Below are positions 34,129 through 42,682 of a stretch of DNA of 64,000 nucleotides, piece after piece. Source of the stretch: Ramlibacter paludis (lineage in GTDB: Bacteria; Pseudomonadota; Gammaproteobacteria; Burkholderiales; Burkholderiaceae_C). The position numbers were made by a program, and so were the translations under genes. The stretch covers positions 434,001-498,000 of the forward strand of contig NZ_JAKLTM010000005.1 of NCBI RefSeq assembly GCF_022012305.1. Direction: 5' to 3'. Numbering within the stretch: the stretch's first letter is position 1; each line of letters starts with the position of its first letter. The notes beneath the pieces were generated by a model. It did not search any database. It was not told the origin of the DNA and saw nothing but the letters and a program-made list of their open reading frames with translations.

Positions 34129-35773
34129 CAGCGACCGCTTCGCGCGGCGCGTGAACTGCTTCACGCGAGGAGCTGGCGCCGGCGCGCACCAGGTCCGCCG
34201 CCTTCTCGGCAATCATGATCACCGGCGCATTGGTGTTGCCGCCGACGATGCTGGGCATGATCGAAGCGTCGACTACGCGCAGTCCTTGGATGCCGTGCAC
34301 GCGCAGCTGGTCGTCCACCACGTCCAGCGAGCCGCTGCCCATGCGGCAGGTGCCGACCGGGTGGTAGATGGTGTCGGCGTGGTTGCGGATGAATTCCGCG
34401 ATCGCCTCGTCGCTGGTCGCCTGCGCGGACGCCGCGAGTTCGCGCCCGCGGTGGCCGGCCAGCGCCGGCTGCGCCAGGATCTCCCGCATCACGCGGAAGC
34501 CGCGCACCAGGCGGCGCAGGTCGTCGGGGTCGCCCAGGAAGTTGGGGTCGATGCGCGGCGCGGCCAGCGGATCCGCGCTGGCCAGCGTCAGGCTGCCGCG
34601 GCTCCTGGGGCGCAGCAGGCAGACGTGGCAGGAATAGCCGTGCCCGAACACCGTCTTGCGGCCGTGGTCCACCAGCTTGCCGATCACGAAGTGGAGCTGC
34701 AGGTCGGGCAAGGGCTCGGACGGGTCGCTCTTGATGAAGCCGCCGGCCTCGGCGAAGTTGGTGGTGAGCAGGCCGCTGCGTTGCTTGCGCCACTCGAAGA
34801 TCGCCCGGATGGCGTTGACGATGCCGCGCGGCGACAGGCCGAACAGGTCCTGCAGGTGCGGGGCGTCCACCACCTGCACCACGTCGACGTGGTCGTGCAG
34901 GTTGCGGCCCACGCCGGGCAGGTCGTGCAGCACGGGAATGCCGTGTTCGCGCAGGTGCTCGGCCGGCCCGACGCCCGAGAGCATCAGCAGTTGCGGTGAC
35001 AGCAGCGCGCCGGCGCTGAGCAGCACTTCGCGCTTCGCCCGCACCACCCTGGTTTCGGCGCCTTGCCGGTACTCGACGCCGACGGCGCGCTTGCCCTCGA
35101 ACAGGATGCGCGTCGCGTGCGCGCCGGTCATGACCTGCAGGTTAGTCCTAGCGCGGTTCGGCGCGAGATAGGCCTTGGCGGCGCTGTAGCGCTCGCCGTT
35201 CTTGTGGGTCACCTGGTAGAGCCCCACGCCTTCCTGCTCGGCGCCGTTGAAGTCGCGGTTCTCGCGGTAGCCCGCCTGCTTGCCGGCTTCCACGAAGATC
35301 GGGCCGAAGCGGTGCGGGCTGCGCAGGTCCATCACGTTGAGCGGGCCGCCGGTTCCGTGCCAGGCGTCGCCGCCGCGTTCGTTGTGCTCGGCCTTGCGGA
35401 AGTAAGGCAGCACCTCGTTCCAGCTCCAGCCGGCGTTGCCTTCCGCGGCCCAGGCGTCGTAGTCGGCGTGGTGGCCGCGCGCGTAGATCATCGCGTTGAC
35501 GGAGCTCGAGCCGCCCAGCACCTTGCCGCGCGGCTGGTAGCCACGGCGTCCGTTCAGCCCCGCTTGCGGCACGGTCTGGAAGGCCCAGTTGGCCTGGCCG
35601 TTCTTGGCCAGCAGGGCCAGGCCCGCGGGACAGTGGATGAGGACGCTGGTATCGGGCGGCCCGGCCTCGAGCAGCGTCACCCGCACGTCCGGGTCCTCCG
35701 ACAGCCGCGCTGCCAGCACGCAGCCGGCGGAGCCGCCGCCCACGATGACGTAATCCACGTTGTTGTCGTCCAT
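34124..35773 (-). CDS. GMC-family FAD-dependent oxidoreductase (choline dehydrogenase-like)
   Basis: 549 residues. N-terminal FAD-binding VIVGGGSAGCVLAARLSED, GMC signature 1 region GKVLGGSSSVNAMIYARGHH, signature 2 GALLSPQLLMLSGVGPAEHL and the C-terminal catalytic histidine region IYHPVGTCRMG...GGNTNAPVIMIAEKAAD. These enzymes oxidise primary alcohols; choline dehydrogenase-like members of Burkholderiales act on diverse alcohols, so the substrate is open. Start ATG 35773; the frame continues a little upstream. Separate from the hemerythrin gene by 89 bases. Confidence 0.92.
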   Translation of the reverse strand: MDDNNVDYVIVGGGSAGCVLAARLSEDPDVRVTLLEAGPPDTSVLIHCPAGLALLAKNGQANWAFQTVPQAGLNGRRGYQPRGKVLGGSSSVNAMIYARGHHADYDAWAAEGNAGWSWNEVLPYFRKAEHNERGGDAWHGTGGPLNVMDLRSPHRFGPIFVEAGKQAGYRENRDFNGAEQEGVGLYQVTHKNGERYSAAKAYLAPNRARTNLQVMTGAHATRILFEGKRAVGVEYRQGAETRVVRAKREVLLSAGALLSPQLLMLSGVGPAEHLREHGIPVLHDLPGVGRNLHDHVDVVQVVDAPHLQDLFGLSPRGIVNAIRAIFEWRKQRSGLLTTNFAEAGGFIKSDPSEPLPDLQLHFVIGKLVDHGRKTVFGHGYSCHVCLLRPRSRGSLTLASADPLAAPRIDPNFLGDPDDLRRLVRGFRVMREILAQPALAGHRGRELAASAQATSDEAIAEFIRNHADTIYHPVGTCRMGSGSLDVVDDQLRVHGIQGLRVVDASIMPSIVGGNTNAPVIMIAEKAADLVRAGASSSREAVHAPREAVAA

Positions 35774-35848
35774 GCCCGTCTCCTCGTCTGCTGGCGCCAG
35801 CATAGGCACAAAGCTTCCGCGCTTTCGGAGTCCTTGCTCTAATGCGGC

Positions 35849-36657
35849 ATGGACACCAACGCAGCGCCCGCGGAGGGCACCATCACCACGGAGCGGCGCG
35901 GGGCGCTGCTCCTGGTCGGCATCAACCGGCCGGCCAAGCGCAACGGCTTCACGCCGCGCATGTTCCGCGAACTGGGCGAAGCCTACACCTTGCTGGATGA
36001 CGACCCGCAGCTGCGCGTCGGCGTGCTGCTGCCTTCGGCGCCCACTTCACCGCCGGCCTCGACCTGCCGTCCATTGCGCCCTTCATGAAGCGCGGCGAGC
36101 GCCTGGTGCCCGAGGGCATGGTGGAACCCCTCAACCTGGGCAGCCCGGGCTACCGCCGGCGCAGCAAGCCGGTGATCGCGGCGGTGCAAGGCATTACCTA
36201 CACCCTCGGCATCGAGCTGATGCTGGCCGCGGACATCGTCGTCGCGGCGGACGACTGCCGCTTCTCGCAGCTCGAAGTGAAGCGCGGAATCATGGCCACC
36301 GGTGGCGCCACCCTGCGGATGGCCGAACGCGCCGGCCTCGGCAACGCCTTGCTGCACCTGCTGACGGGCGACGAGTTCGGCAGCGCCGAGGCGTTGCGGC
36401 TGAACTTCGTGCAGAAGCTGGTGCCGGCTGGGACCCAGCTGGAGGAGGCCGTGCGGATCGCCGAGGCCGTCGCCGCGCAGGCGCCGCTGGCCGTGATGGC
36501 CACGCGGCTCAACGCGCTGAAGGCGGTGGAGCAAGGACCGCTCGAAGCGATGCGCGAATTCGTCGCCGTCCAGCAGAAGCTCGCCGCGAGCGAGGACTTC
36601 CAGGAGGGCGTGCAGTCCTTCGTCGAGAAGCGGGCCGGCCGTTTCCAGGGCCGGTAG
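35849..36657 (+). pseudogene. Enoyl-CoA hydratase/isomerase (crotonase) gene with internal frameshift
   Basis: The reading frame starting at ATG 35849 encodes a normal crotonase N-terminus (LLLVGINRPAKRNGFTPRMF) up to about 36028, then goes out of frame. From 36031 the +1-shifted frame restores the expected oxyanion-hole region (AFGAHFTAGLDLPSIAPF) and continues to the normal C-terminus at 36657 (QGITYTLGIELMLAADIVVA). Joining the two frames at GTGCTGCT/GCC needs one extra base and yields a full-length protein of about 269 residues. Either a true one-base deletion or a sequencing error. Confidence 0.85.
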
Positions 36658-36685
36658 CAAATTCAATTGCACGCAATTGAATTTG
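36658..36685. promoter_or_regulatory. OhrR operator: perfect palindrome
   Basis: Two 13-bp arms, CAAATTCAATTGC (36658-36670) and GCAATTGAATTTG (36673-36685), with a 2-base spacer and no mismatch. AATTCAATTGC-type palindromes are the known recognition sequence of OhrR. It lies 17 bases before the ohrR start, so it should autorepress ohrR and control the linked ohr gene. Confidence 0.85.
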
Positions 36686-36702
36686 GAGCTACAATTCATC
36701 CC

Positions 36703-37152
36703 ATGCCGTCGCGATCCCTGTCCCCCGAACAAGCGCTGCAGCTGGACAACCAGCTCTGCTTCGCGCTGTATTCGGCCTCGCTCGCGATGACCAAGCTCTA
36801 CAAGCCGCTGCTCGAGGAACTGGGCCTCACCTATCCACAGTACCTCGTGATGCTGGTGCTGTGGGAGGGCGACGGCCTGATGGTGTCCGAGCTCGGCCAG
36901 CGCCTGTCGCTGGACTCCGGCACCTTGACGCCGCTGCTCAAGCGGCTGGAAACGGCCGGGCTGATCAGCCGCCTGCGCGACGTGCAGGACGAACGCCGCG
37001 TCCACATCCACCTCACGGCCGCCGGCCGCAAGCTCAAGGCCCGCGCCGCCAAGGTGCCCGCCTGCGTGCTGCAGGCGAGCCAGTGCTCCATTCCCGAACT
37101 GGTCCAGCTGACCCGGCAGGTGCGCGAACTGCGCGACCGCCTGGCGGCCTGA
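36703..37152 (+). CDS. ohrR: Organic-hydroperoxide-sensing MarR-family repressor OhrR
   Basis: 149 residues. Winged helix-turn-helix (about 45-110; LGQRLSLDSGTLTPLLKRLE, DERRVHIHLT) preceded by the OhrR signature QLCFALYSASLAMTKLYKPL with the reactive cysteine C19. Additional C-terminal cysteines (VPACVLQASQC) could form the mixed disulfide of two-cysteine OhrR. Located directly upstream of ohr and behind the operator palindrome. On peroxide oxidation it should release DNA. Start ATG 36703 fits the family. Confidence 0.92.
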   Translation: MPSRSLSPEQALQLDNQLCFALYSASLAMTKLYKPLLEELGLTYPQYLVMLVLWEGDGLMVSELGQRLSLDSGTLTPLLKRLETAGLISRLRDVQDERRVHIHLTAAGRKLKARAAKVPACVLQASQCSIPELVQLTRQVRELRDRLAA

Positions 37153-37192
37153 CCCGCATCTGCCTCCTCCCACCCACCGCAAGGAAGAAACC

Positions 37193-37612
37193 ATGCCCAC
37201 CGCCCTCGACAAAGTCCTCTACACCGCCAAGGCCCACACCACCGGCGGCCGTGACGGCAACTCGCGCACCGACGACGGCCGCCTCGAAGTGAAGCTGTCC
37301 TCCCCCGGCACGCCCGGCCAGGGCACCAACCCGGAGCAGCTGTTCGCCGCCGGTTATGCCGCCTGCTTCATCGGCGCCATCAAGGCCGTCGCCGGCAAGA
37401 TGAAGGTCACCGTGCCGCAGGACACCGCGATCGACTCCGAAGTCGACCTCGGCCCGACCTCGCTGGGCTACGGCATCGCCGTGCGCCTGAACATCAGCCT
37501 GCCCGGCATGGAGCGCGCCGCGGCGCAGCAGCTGGTGGATGCCGCGCACCAGGTCTGCCCGTACTCGAACGCCACGCGCAACAACATCGACGTCAAGATC
37601 AACCTGGTCTGA
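37193..37612 (+). CDS. ohr: Organic hydroperoxide resistance protein Ohr
   Basis: 139 residues, full Ohr length. Both catalytic cysteines C58 (AACFIGA) and C122 (QVCPYSNATRNN) are present, with R20 and E48 available for the active site. It is a thiol peroxidase that reduces organic hydroperoxides using lipoylated proteins. It follows ohrR by 40 bases with GGAAG before the ATG and no separate operator in the gap, so the two genes are probably one transcript. Confidence 0.96.
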   Translation: MPTALDKVLYTAKAHTTGGRDGNSRTDDGRLEVKLSSPGTPGQGTNPEQLFAAGYAACFIGAIKAVAGKMKVTVPQDTAIDSEVDLGPTSLGYGIAVRLNISLPGMERAAAQQLVDAAHQVCPYSNATRNNIDVKINLV

Positions 37613-37629
37613 TCGCGCGCGCTGCGGCC

Positions 37630-38718
37630 ATGGGCACCACCACGCTGCTGGTCCGCAAGGACCGGCTTTCCGAAGCGCGGCTCGCGGCCGCCCAAGACGC
37701 GCCCCTCGCGCCCGGCCAGGTGCGGGTGCGCGTCGACGCTTTCGCCCTCACCGCCAACAACGTCACCTACGCCGCCTTCGGCGAGGCCATGCACTACTGG
37801 CAGTTCTTCCCGGCGCCGGAAGAAGGCTGGGGCATCGTGCCGGTGTGGGGCTTCGGCACGGTGGTGCAGTCCCTGCATCCGGGCGTGGCGGTCGGTGAGC
37901 GCCTCTATGGCTACTGGCCGATGGCGTCCAGCGCCATCCTGCAGCCGCAGCGGCTCACCGAGCGAGGCTTCCGCGACGGCGCGCCGCACCGCGCGGAGCT
38001 GCATGGCATCTACAACGCCTACCTGCGCACCAACCGCGACCCGTACTACACGCCCGACAGCGAGGAAGCGCAGGCGCTGCTGCGGCCGCTCTTCACCACC
38101 TCCTGGCTGATCGACGACTTCCTCGCGGACAACCAGTTCTTCGGCGCCGACACGGTGCTGCTCTCCAGCGCTTCGAGCAAGACGGCCTACGGCACCGCTT
38201 TCCAGCTGCAGCAGCGTCCGGGCATCCGCCGCATCGGTTTGACCTCGGCCGCCAACAAGGCCTTCTGCGAAAGCCTGGGCTGCTACGACCGCGTCCTCGC
38301 CTACGAGGAGCTGGACCAGCTCGATGCCGGCACGTCCTGCGTCTACGTCGACTTTGCCGGCAATGCCGCCTTCCGCGCGGCCGTGCACCAGCGCTTCGCC
38401 AACCTGCGTTACAGCTGCGCCGTCGGCGGCACGCACGTGACGCAGCTGGGGGGCGCAGGGCATTTGCCCGGTCCGCGGCCCACGCTGTTCTTCGCGCCGG
38501 CACAGGCGAAGAGGCGCAGCCAGGACTGGGGCGCCGCGGAGCTGGACCAGCGGCTGGTGGACGCCTGGCACGCCTTCCGCACGCACGTGGCGGACCCGGC
38601 GCGTCCCTGGTTGCGCGTGGAGCGCCACCCAAACGCCGACGCGGCCTTGCAGACCTACCAGCGGCTGGCTGCCGGCGACACGCAACCGGCCAGCGGCCAC
38701 ATCCTCAGCGTGCGTTAA
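37630..38718 (+). CDS. DUF2855 family protein
   Basis: 362 residues of the DUF2855 family, distant relatives of medium-chain dehydrogenases: an N-terminal GroES-like part (VRVRVDAFALTANNVTYAAF, VGERLYGYWPMA) and a Rossmann-like part (VLLSSASSKTAYGTAFQLQQ, LTSAANKAFCESLGCYDRVL). No zinc-binding motif. Exact reaction unknown; a quinone or enone reductase-like activity is possible. Starts 17 bases after ohr and may belong to the peroxide-inducible transcript. Confidence 0.85.
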   Translation: MGTTTLLVRKDRLSEARLAAAQDAPLAPGQVRVRVDAFALTANNVTYAAFGEAMHYWQFFPAPEEGWGIVPVWGFGTVVQSLHPGVAVGERLYGYWPMASSAILQPQRLTERGFRDGAPHRAELHGIYNAYLRTNRDPYYTPDSEEAQALLRPLFTTSWLIDDFLADNQFFGADTVLLSSASSKTAYGTAFQLQQRPGIRRIGLTSAANKAFCESLGCYDRVLAYEELDQLDAGTSCVYVDFAGNAAFRAAVHQRFANLRYSCAVGGTHVTQLGGAGHLPGPRPTLFFAPAQAKRRSQDWGAAELDQRLVDAWHAFRTHVADPARPWLRVERHPNADAALQTYQRLAAGDTQPASGHILSVR

Positions 38719-38740
38719 GGCGGCGCGGCGACAATGCCGC

Positions 38741-39745
38741 ATGTCCGACGCACGCCACCCTTACGAAGTCCTCACCCCCGACGTGGTGCTGGACGCCCTG
38801 GCTTCGGTCGGCCTCTACGGGGACGGGCGCCTCATGGCGCTGAGCTCCTACGAAAACCGCGTGTACCAGGTGCACCTGGAGGATCCGTTCGAAGGCGCGC
38901 CCATCGTGGTCGCCAAGTTCTACCGGCCGGGACGCTGGAGCGAGGCGCAGATCGCCGAGGAACACGCCTTCGCGGCCGAACTCGCGCAGGCCGAAGTGCC
39001 GGTGGTCGCGCCGCTGGCGCCGCAAGGCAGCACGCTGCACCACCATGCCGGTTTCATCTTCAGCGTGAGCCCGCGCCGCGGCGGCCGCGGGCCCGAACTG
39101 GACGACGGCGAGGTGCTCGAGTGGATAGGCCGCTATCTCGCGCGGCTGCACACCGTGGGTGCAAGGCGGCCGTTCGAACACCGGCCTGCGCTCGATGTGG
39201 CGAGCTTCGGCGAGGAGCCGCGCGACTGGCTGCTGGCCCACGACGGCATTCCGCTGGACGTGCAAGGCGAGTGGCAGCGCCTGTGCGAGACGGCGCTGGC
39301 GCGCATCCGCACCGCGTTTGCCGAGGCGCGGGTGGCCGGCGTGCGCGACATCCGCCTGCACGGCGACTGCCATCCCGGCAACATCCTGTGGACGCCTGAT
39401 GCCGGCCCGCACTTCGTCGACCTTGACGACGCCCGCAGCGGCCCGGCGGTGCAGGACCTGTGGATGCTGGTCTCGGGAGAGCGCGCGCAGCGGCAACGCC
39501 AGCTGGGCGCGTTGGTGGACGGCTACGAACAGATGCGCGAGTTCGATCGCGCGGAACTGGCTCTCATCGAGCCCTTGCGCACGCTGCGCCTGATCCATTA
39601 CAGCGCCTGGCTGGCGCGGCGCTGGGACGATCCGGCCTTCCCGCACGCCTTTCCGTGGTTCGGCAGCTCCGACTACTGGCGCGGCCAGGTGCAGATGCTC
39701 GAAGAGCAGCTCGAAGCGATGGACGAGCCGCCCGTCGTCGCCTGA
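38741..39745 (+). CDS. srkA: Stress response Ser/Thr kinase SrkA (YihE)
   Basis: 334 residues of the aminoglycoside phosphotransferase/SrkA fold. SYENRVYQVHLED and VVAKFYRPGRWSEAQI contain the ATP-lysine region; IRLHGDCHPGNILWTPDAGP has the catalytic HGDxHxxN, and FVDLDDARSGPAVQDLWML carries the metal-binding DLDD/D motif. E. coli SrkA counters oxidative stress-induced death by phosphorylating target proteins, in keeping with the ohr neighbourhood. Confidence 0.92.
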   Translation: MSDARHPYEVLTPDVVLDALASVGLYGDGRLMALSSYENRVYQVHLEDPFEGAPIVVAKFYRPGRWSEAQIAEEHAFAAELAQAEVPVVAPLAPQGSTLHHHAGFIFSVSPRRGGRGPELDDGEVLEWIGRYLARLHTVGARRPFEHRPALDVASFGEEPRDWLLAHDGIPLDVQGEWQRLCETALARIRTAFAEARVAGVRDIRLHGDCHPGNILWTPDAGPHFVDLDDARSGPAVQDLWMLVSGERAQRQRQLGALVDGYEQMREFDRAELALIEPLRTLRLIHYSAWLARRWDDPAFPHAFPWFGSSDYWRGQVQMLEEQLEAMDEPPVVA

Positions 39746-40618
39746 TCAACGCACCGGGTTCTCGATGAACCCGATGCCGTCGATCTCCACCCGCACCACG
39801 TCGCCCGCCTTCAGGTACTTGGGCGGCTTGAAGCCGATGCCCACGCCCACCGGCGTGCCGGTGGCGATGATGTCGCCCGGATAGAGCGTGATGCCGGCGG
39901 ACAACGTCTCGATCAGCTTCGGGATGCCGAAGATGAAGTCCTTGGTGCTGGCGTTCTGGCGCTCCTCGCCGTTGACGAAGCACTTCACCTGCGTGGCCTG
40001 ACCGTCGACCTCGTCGGCGCTCACCAGCCAGGGGCCCATGGGGCAGAAGGTGTCGAAGGACTTGCCCAGCAGCCATTGCTGGTGGCGGCCCTGCCAGTCG
40101 CGGGCGGTCACGTCGTTGATGATCGTGTAGCCCCAGACGTGCTGCATCGCGTCGGCGGCGCTGATGCCCTTGCCGCCCTTGCCGATGATGATGGTGAGCT
40201 CCGCCTCGTAGTCGATGGCGGTCGACACCTCCGGCATGCGGATGGCGTCGGTGGGGCCGACGACGCACTCGGGCACCTTGGAGAAGATGATCGGGTCGGC
40301 CGGGATGTCGCCGCCGGACTTGGCGCTGGAGTCGAAGCCGCTGCCGGCGAACTCGCGGGCATGGGCGTGGTAGTTCTTGCCGACGCAGAAGATGTTGCGG
40401 CGCGGGCGCGGGATGGGCGCGGTGAGCTGCACCTGGTCGAGCGCGATGGCGGCGCCGACGGCGGGCAGCGGGCGACCGGCCACCAGGCTTTCGACGACCG
40501 GCAGGGCGCCCAGCGCGCACTCGGCTTCGGACAACTGGAACGGCTCGATGCTGCGGCCGTCGGCGGAAACGCGGCCGACGCCGGCCTTGCCCTGGTACTG
40601 GTAGGCAGCGAGTTTCAT
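39746..40618 (-). CDS. Fumarylacetoacetate hydrolase (FAH) family protein
   Basis: 290 residues. FAH core: RNIFCVGKNYHAHAREFAGS, DYEAELTIIIGKGGKGISAA (metal-binding glutamates), GYTIINDVTARDWQ and PGDIIATGTPVGVGIGFKPP. Members are Mg2+-dependent C-C hydrolases, decarboxylases or acylpyruvases in aromatic catabolism. Its stop directly abuts that of the convergent srkA gene. It is divergent from two Bug binding proteins and perhaps shares their carboxylic acid pathway. Start ATG 40618 is family-consistent. Confidence 0.9.
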   Translation of the reverse strand: MKLAAYQYQGKAGVGRVSADGRSIEPFQLSEAECALGALPVVESLVAGRPLPAVGAAIALDQVQLTAPIPRPRRNIFCVGKNYHAHAREFAGSGFDSSAKSGGDIPADPIIFSKVPECVVGPTDAIRMPEVSTAIDYEAELTIIIGKGGKGISAADAMQHVWGYTIINDVTARDWQGRHQQWLLGKSFDTFCPMGPWLVSADEVDGQATQVKCFVNGEERQNASTKDFIFGIPKLIETLSAGITLYPGDIIATGTPVGVGIGFKPPKYLKAGDVVRVEIDGIGFIENPVR

Positions 40619-40716
40619 GCGGATACCTTCATGGGGGAAAACTCTCTTTCTCGCCGCTTCCGGCGCAACGTAGCATGCTAACAAACCCCCCCAGAAAAAC
40701 CCTCAGGAGAGTCCCC

Positions 40717-41682
40717 ATGTTGCGCCGAACGCTGTTCGCCGTGGGCCTGCTGGCGGCAGCCGGCCTGGCTGCTGCGCAGGCTGCTTACCCCAGCAAGCCC
40801 ATCACGATGATCGTGCCCTTCCCGCCCGGCGGCCTGGCCGACGTGGTGGGCCGGCCGGTGGCCGAGGCCATGGGCCGCGAGCTCGGCCAGAGCGTCATCA
40901 TCGAGAACAAGCCGGGAGCCGGCGGCGGCATCGGCATGGCCGCCGCCTCCAAGGCCGCGCCGGACGGTTACACGATCCTGATGTCGCTGTCCTCGTTCAC
41001 GGTGATCCCGGAGGCGGACGTGGTGATCGGCCGCTCGCCGATGTATTCGCTCAATTCGCTCAAGCCCATCGCCCGCTTCACGGCCGACCCGACCGTGCTG
41101 GCGGTGCGCGCCGACGCGCCCTGGAAGACGGTCAAGGACTTCGTGGAGGACGCGAAGAAGCGCCCCGGCGCGATCAACTACGGTTCGTCCGGCAACTACG
41201 GCACCATGCATGTGCCGATGGAAATCCTGGCGCAGAACACCGGCATCAAGCTGACGCACGTGCCCTACACCGGCGCCGGCCCGGCCGTGGTCGCGCTGCT
41301 GGGCGGGCAGATCGACGCCGTCTCTTCCGGTCCGGCCACCGTGCTGCAGCAGGTCAAGGCCGGCAAGCTGCGCGTGCTGGCCCACTGGGGCAATGCCCGC
41401 CTGCAGACGATGCCGGACGTGCCATCGCTCAAGGAGTCGGGCTACGAGGCCGAGTACGCCCAGTGGTCGGGCCTGTTCGTCCCGGCCGGCACCCCGGACG
41501 CGGTGGTGCAGAAGCTGCGCGCTGCCGCCCGCGCCGCCGCCAACGACCCCAAGGTCAAGGACGTGATCCTCAACGCCGGCAGCCCCATCCTCTACCAGGA
41601 CACGCCGGACTTCGAGAAGTACGTTCAGGCCGATGCGCGCCGCATGGCCGACGTGGTCAAGAAGATCGGCAAGGTCGAGTAA
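40717..41682 (+). CDS. Bug-family (TctC-like) periplasmic binding protein
   Basis: 321 residues; AGGAGA (40705-40710) 6 bases before ATG 40717. Signal peptide to AAAQAA, then the Bug strand YPSKPITMIVPFPPGGLADV and AGGGIGMAAASKAAPDGYTI. Followed 22 bases later by a second Bug gene. Probably binds a carboxylate made or used by the FAH-family enzyme encoded divergently. No permease gene is present. Confidence 0.92.
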   Translation: MLRRTLFAVGLLAAAGLAAAQAAYPSKPITMIVPFPPGGLADVVGRPVAEAMGRELGQSVIIENKPGAGGGIGMAAASKAAPDGYTILMSLSSFTVIPEADVVIGRSPMYSLNSLKPIARFTADPTVLAVRADAPWKTVKDFVEDAKKRPGAINYGSSGNYGTMHVPMEILAQNTGIKLTHVPYTGAGPAVVALLGGQIDAVSSGPATVLQQVKAGKLRVLAHWGNARLQTMPDVPSLKESGYEAEYAQWSGLFVPAGTPDAVVQKLRAAARAAANDPKVKDVILNAGSPILYQDTPDFEKYVQADARRMADVVKKIGKVE

Positions 41683-41704
41683 GCCGCCCGCCAAGGAGAG
41701 TCCC

Positions 41705-42682
41705 ATGCAACGCACTTCGTTCCTGCGCTGGCTGGCCGCCGGCGCCTGCGCCGCGGCCCTGCTGCCGCTGCCCGCCGCCGCCCAGGGTTACCCCACGCGG
41801 CCGGTCAAGATCGTGGTGCCGTTCGCCGTGGGCGGCCCGGCCGACGTGTTCGCGCGGGTGCTCGCGCAGCGCCTGCCGGATTTGCTGGGTCAGGCCTTCG
41901 TGGTCGAGAACCGCCCCGGGGCCGGCGCCGTGATCGGCACCGACCTGGTGGCCAAGGCGCCGGCGGACGGCTACACGCTGCTGCTGATGTCGAACGCGCA
42001 CACGGTCAACGAGACGCTGGTGCCGAACAAGCCGTACCACCTGACCAAGGACTTCGTGGGCGTGGCGCCCATCAACTCGTCCGACCTCGTGCTGGTGGCG
42101 CATCCGTCCGTGAAGGCGTCCAACGTGCGTGAGCTGCTGGTGCTGGCCAAGGCGCGCCCCGGCAAGCTGAACTACGCTTCCTCCGGAACCGGCACGCCGT
42201 ACCACATGGCCGGCGAACTGTTCAAGAGCATGTCGGGTGCCTTCCTCGTGCACATCCCGTACAAGGGCAGCTCGGGCGCGCGCACCGACGTCATCGGCGG
42301 GCAGGTCGACCTGATGTTCGACGCCGTCACGACCATGACGGAACAGGTGCGTGCCGGCAAGGTGAAGGCGCTGGCCACCACCGGCAAGCAGCGCTCCGCC
42401 GTGATGCCCGACGTGCCCACGGTCGACGAGTCCGGCGTGCCGGGCTACGAGGCGACGATCTGGCTGGGGCTGATGGCGCCCAAGGGCACGCCGGCGGCCG
42501 TCGTGCAGCGCCTGAACGAGGCGGTGACCAAGATCGTGAGCGACAAGGAACTGCAGCAGGCCTGGGCCAAGCAGGGTGCGGCGCCGCTGGTGATGAACCC
42601 GCAGGCCTTCGACAAGTACGTGCAGGATGACATCGCCAAGTGGGCGAAGGTGATCCAGACCGCCCACATCAAGGCCGACTGA
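41705..42682 (+). CDS. Bug-family (TctC-like) periplasmic binding protein
   Basis: 325 residues; AGGAGA lies 8 bases before ATG 41705. Signal peptide with a long Ala/Leu core (to PAAAQ), then the Bug core YPTRPVKIVVPFAVGGPADV and GAGAVIGTDLVAKAPADGYT. Second of a tandem pair of Bug proteins; the pair differ clearly in sequence, so they probably bind different ligands. Its stop TGA overlaps the next gene's ATG (TGATG). Confidence 0.92.
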   Translation: MQRTSFLRWLAAGACAAALLPLPAAAQGYPTRPVKIVVPFAVGGPADVFARVLAQRLPDLLGQAFVVENRPGAGAVIGTDLVAKAPADGYTLLLMSNAHTVNETLVPNKPYHLTKDFVGVAPINSSDLVLVAHPSVKASNVRELLVLAKARPGKLNYASSGTGTPYHMAGELFKSMSGAFLVHIPYKGSSGARTDVIGGQVDLMFDAVTTMTEQVRAGKVKALATTGKQRSAVMPDVPTVDESGVPGYEATIWLGLMAPKGTPAAVVQRLNEAVTKIVSDKELQQAWAKQGAAPLVMNPQAFDKYVQDDIAKWAKVIQTAHIKAD

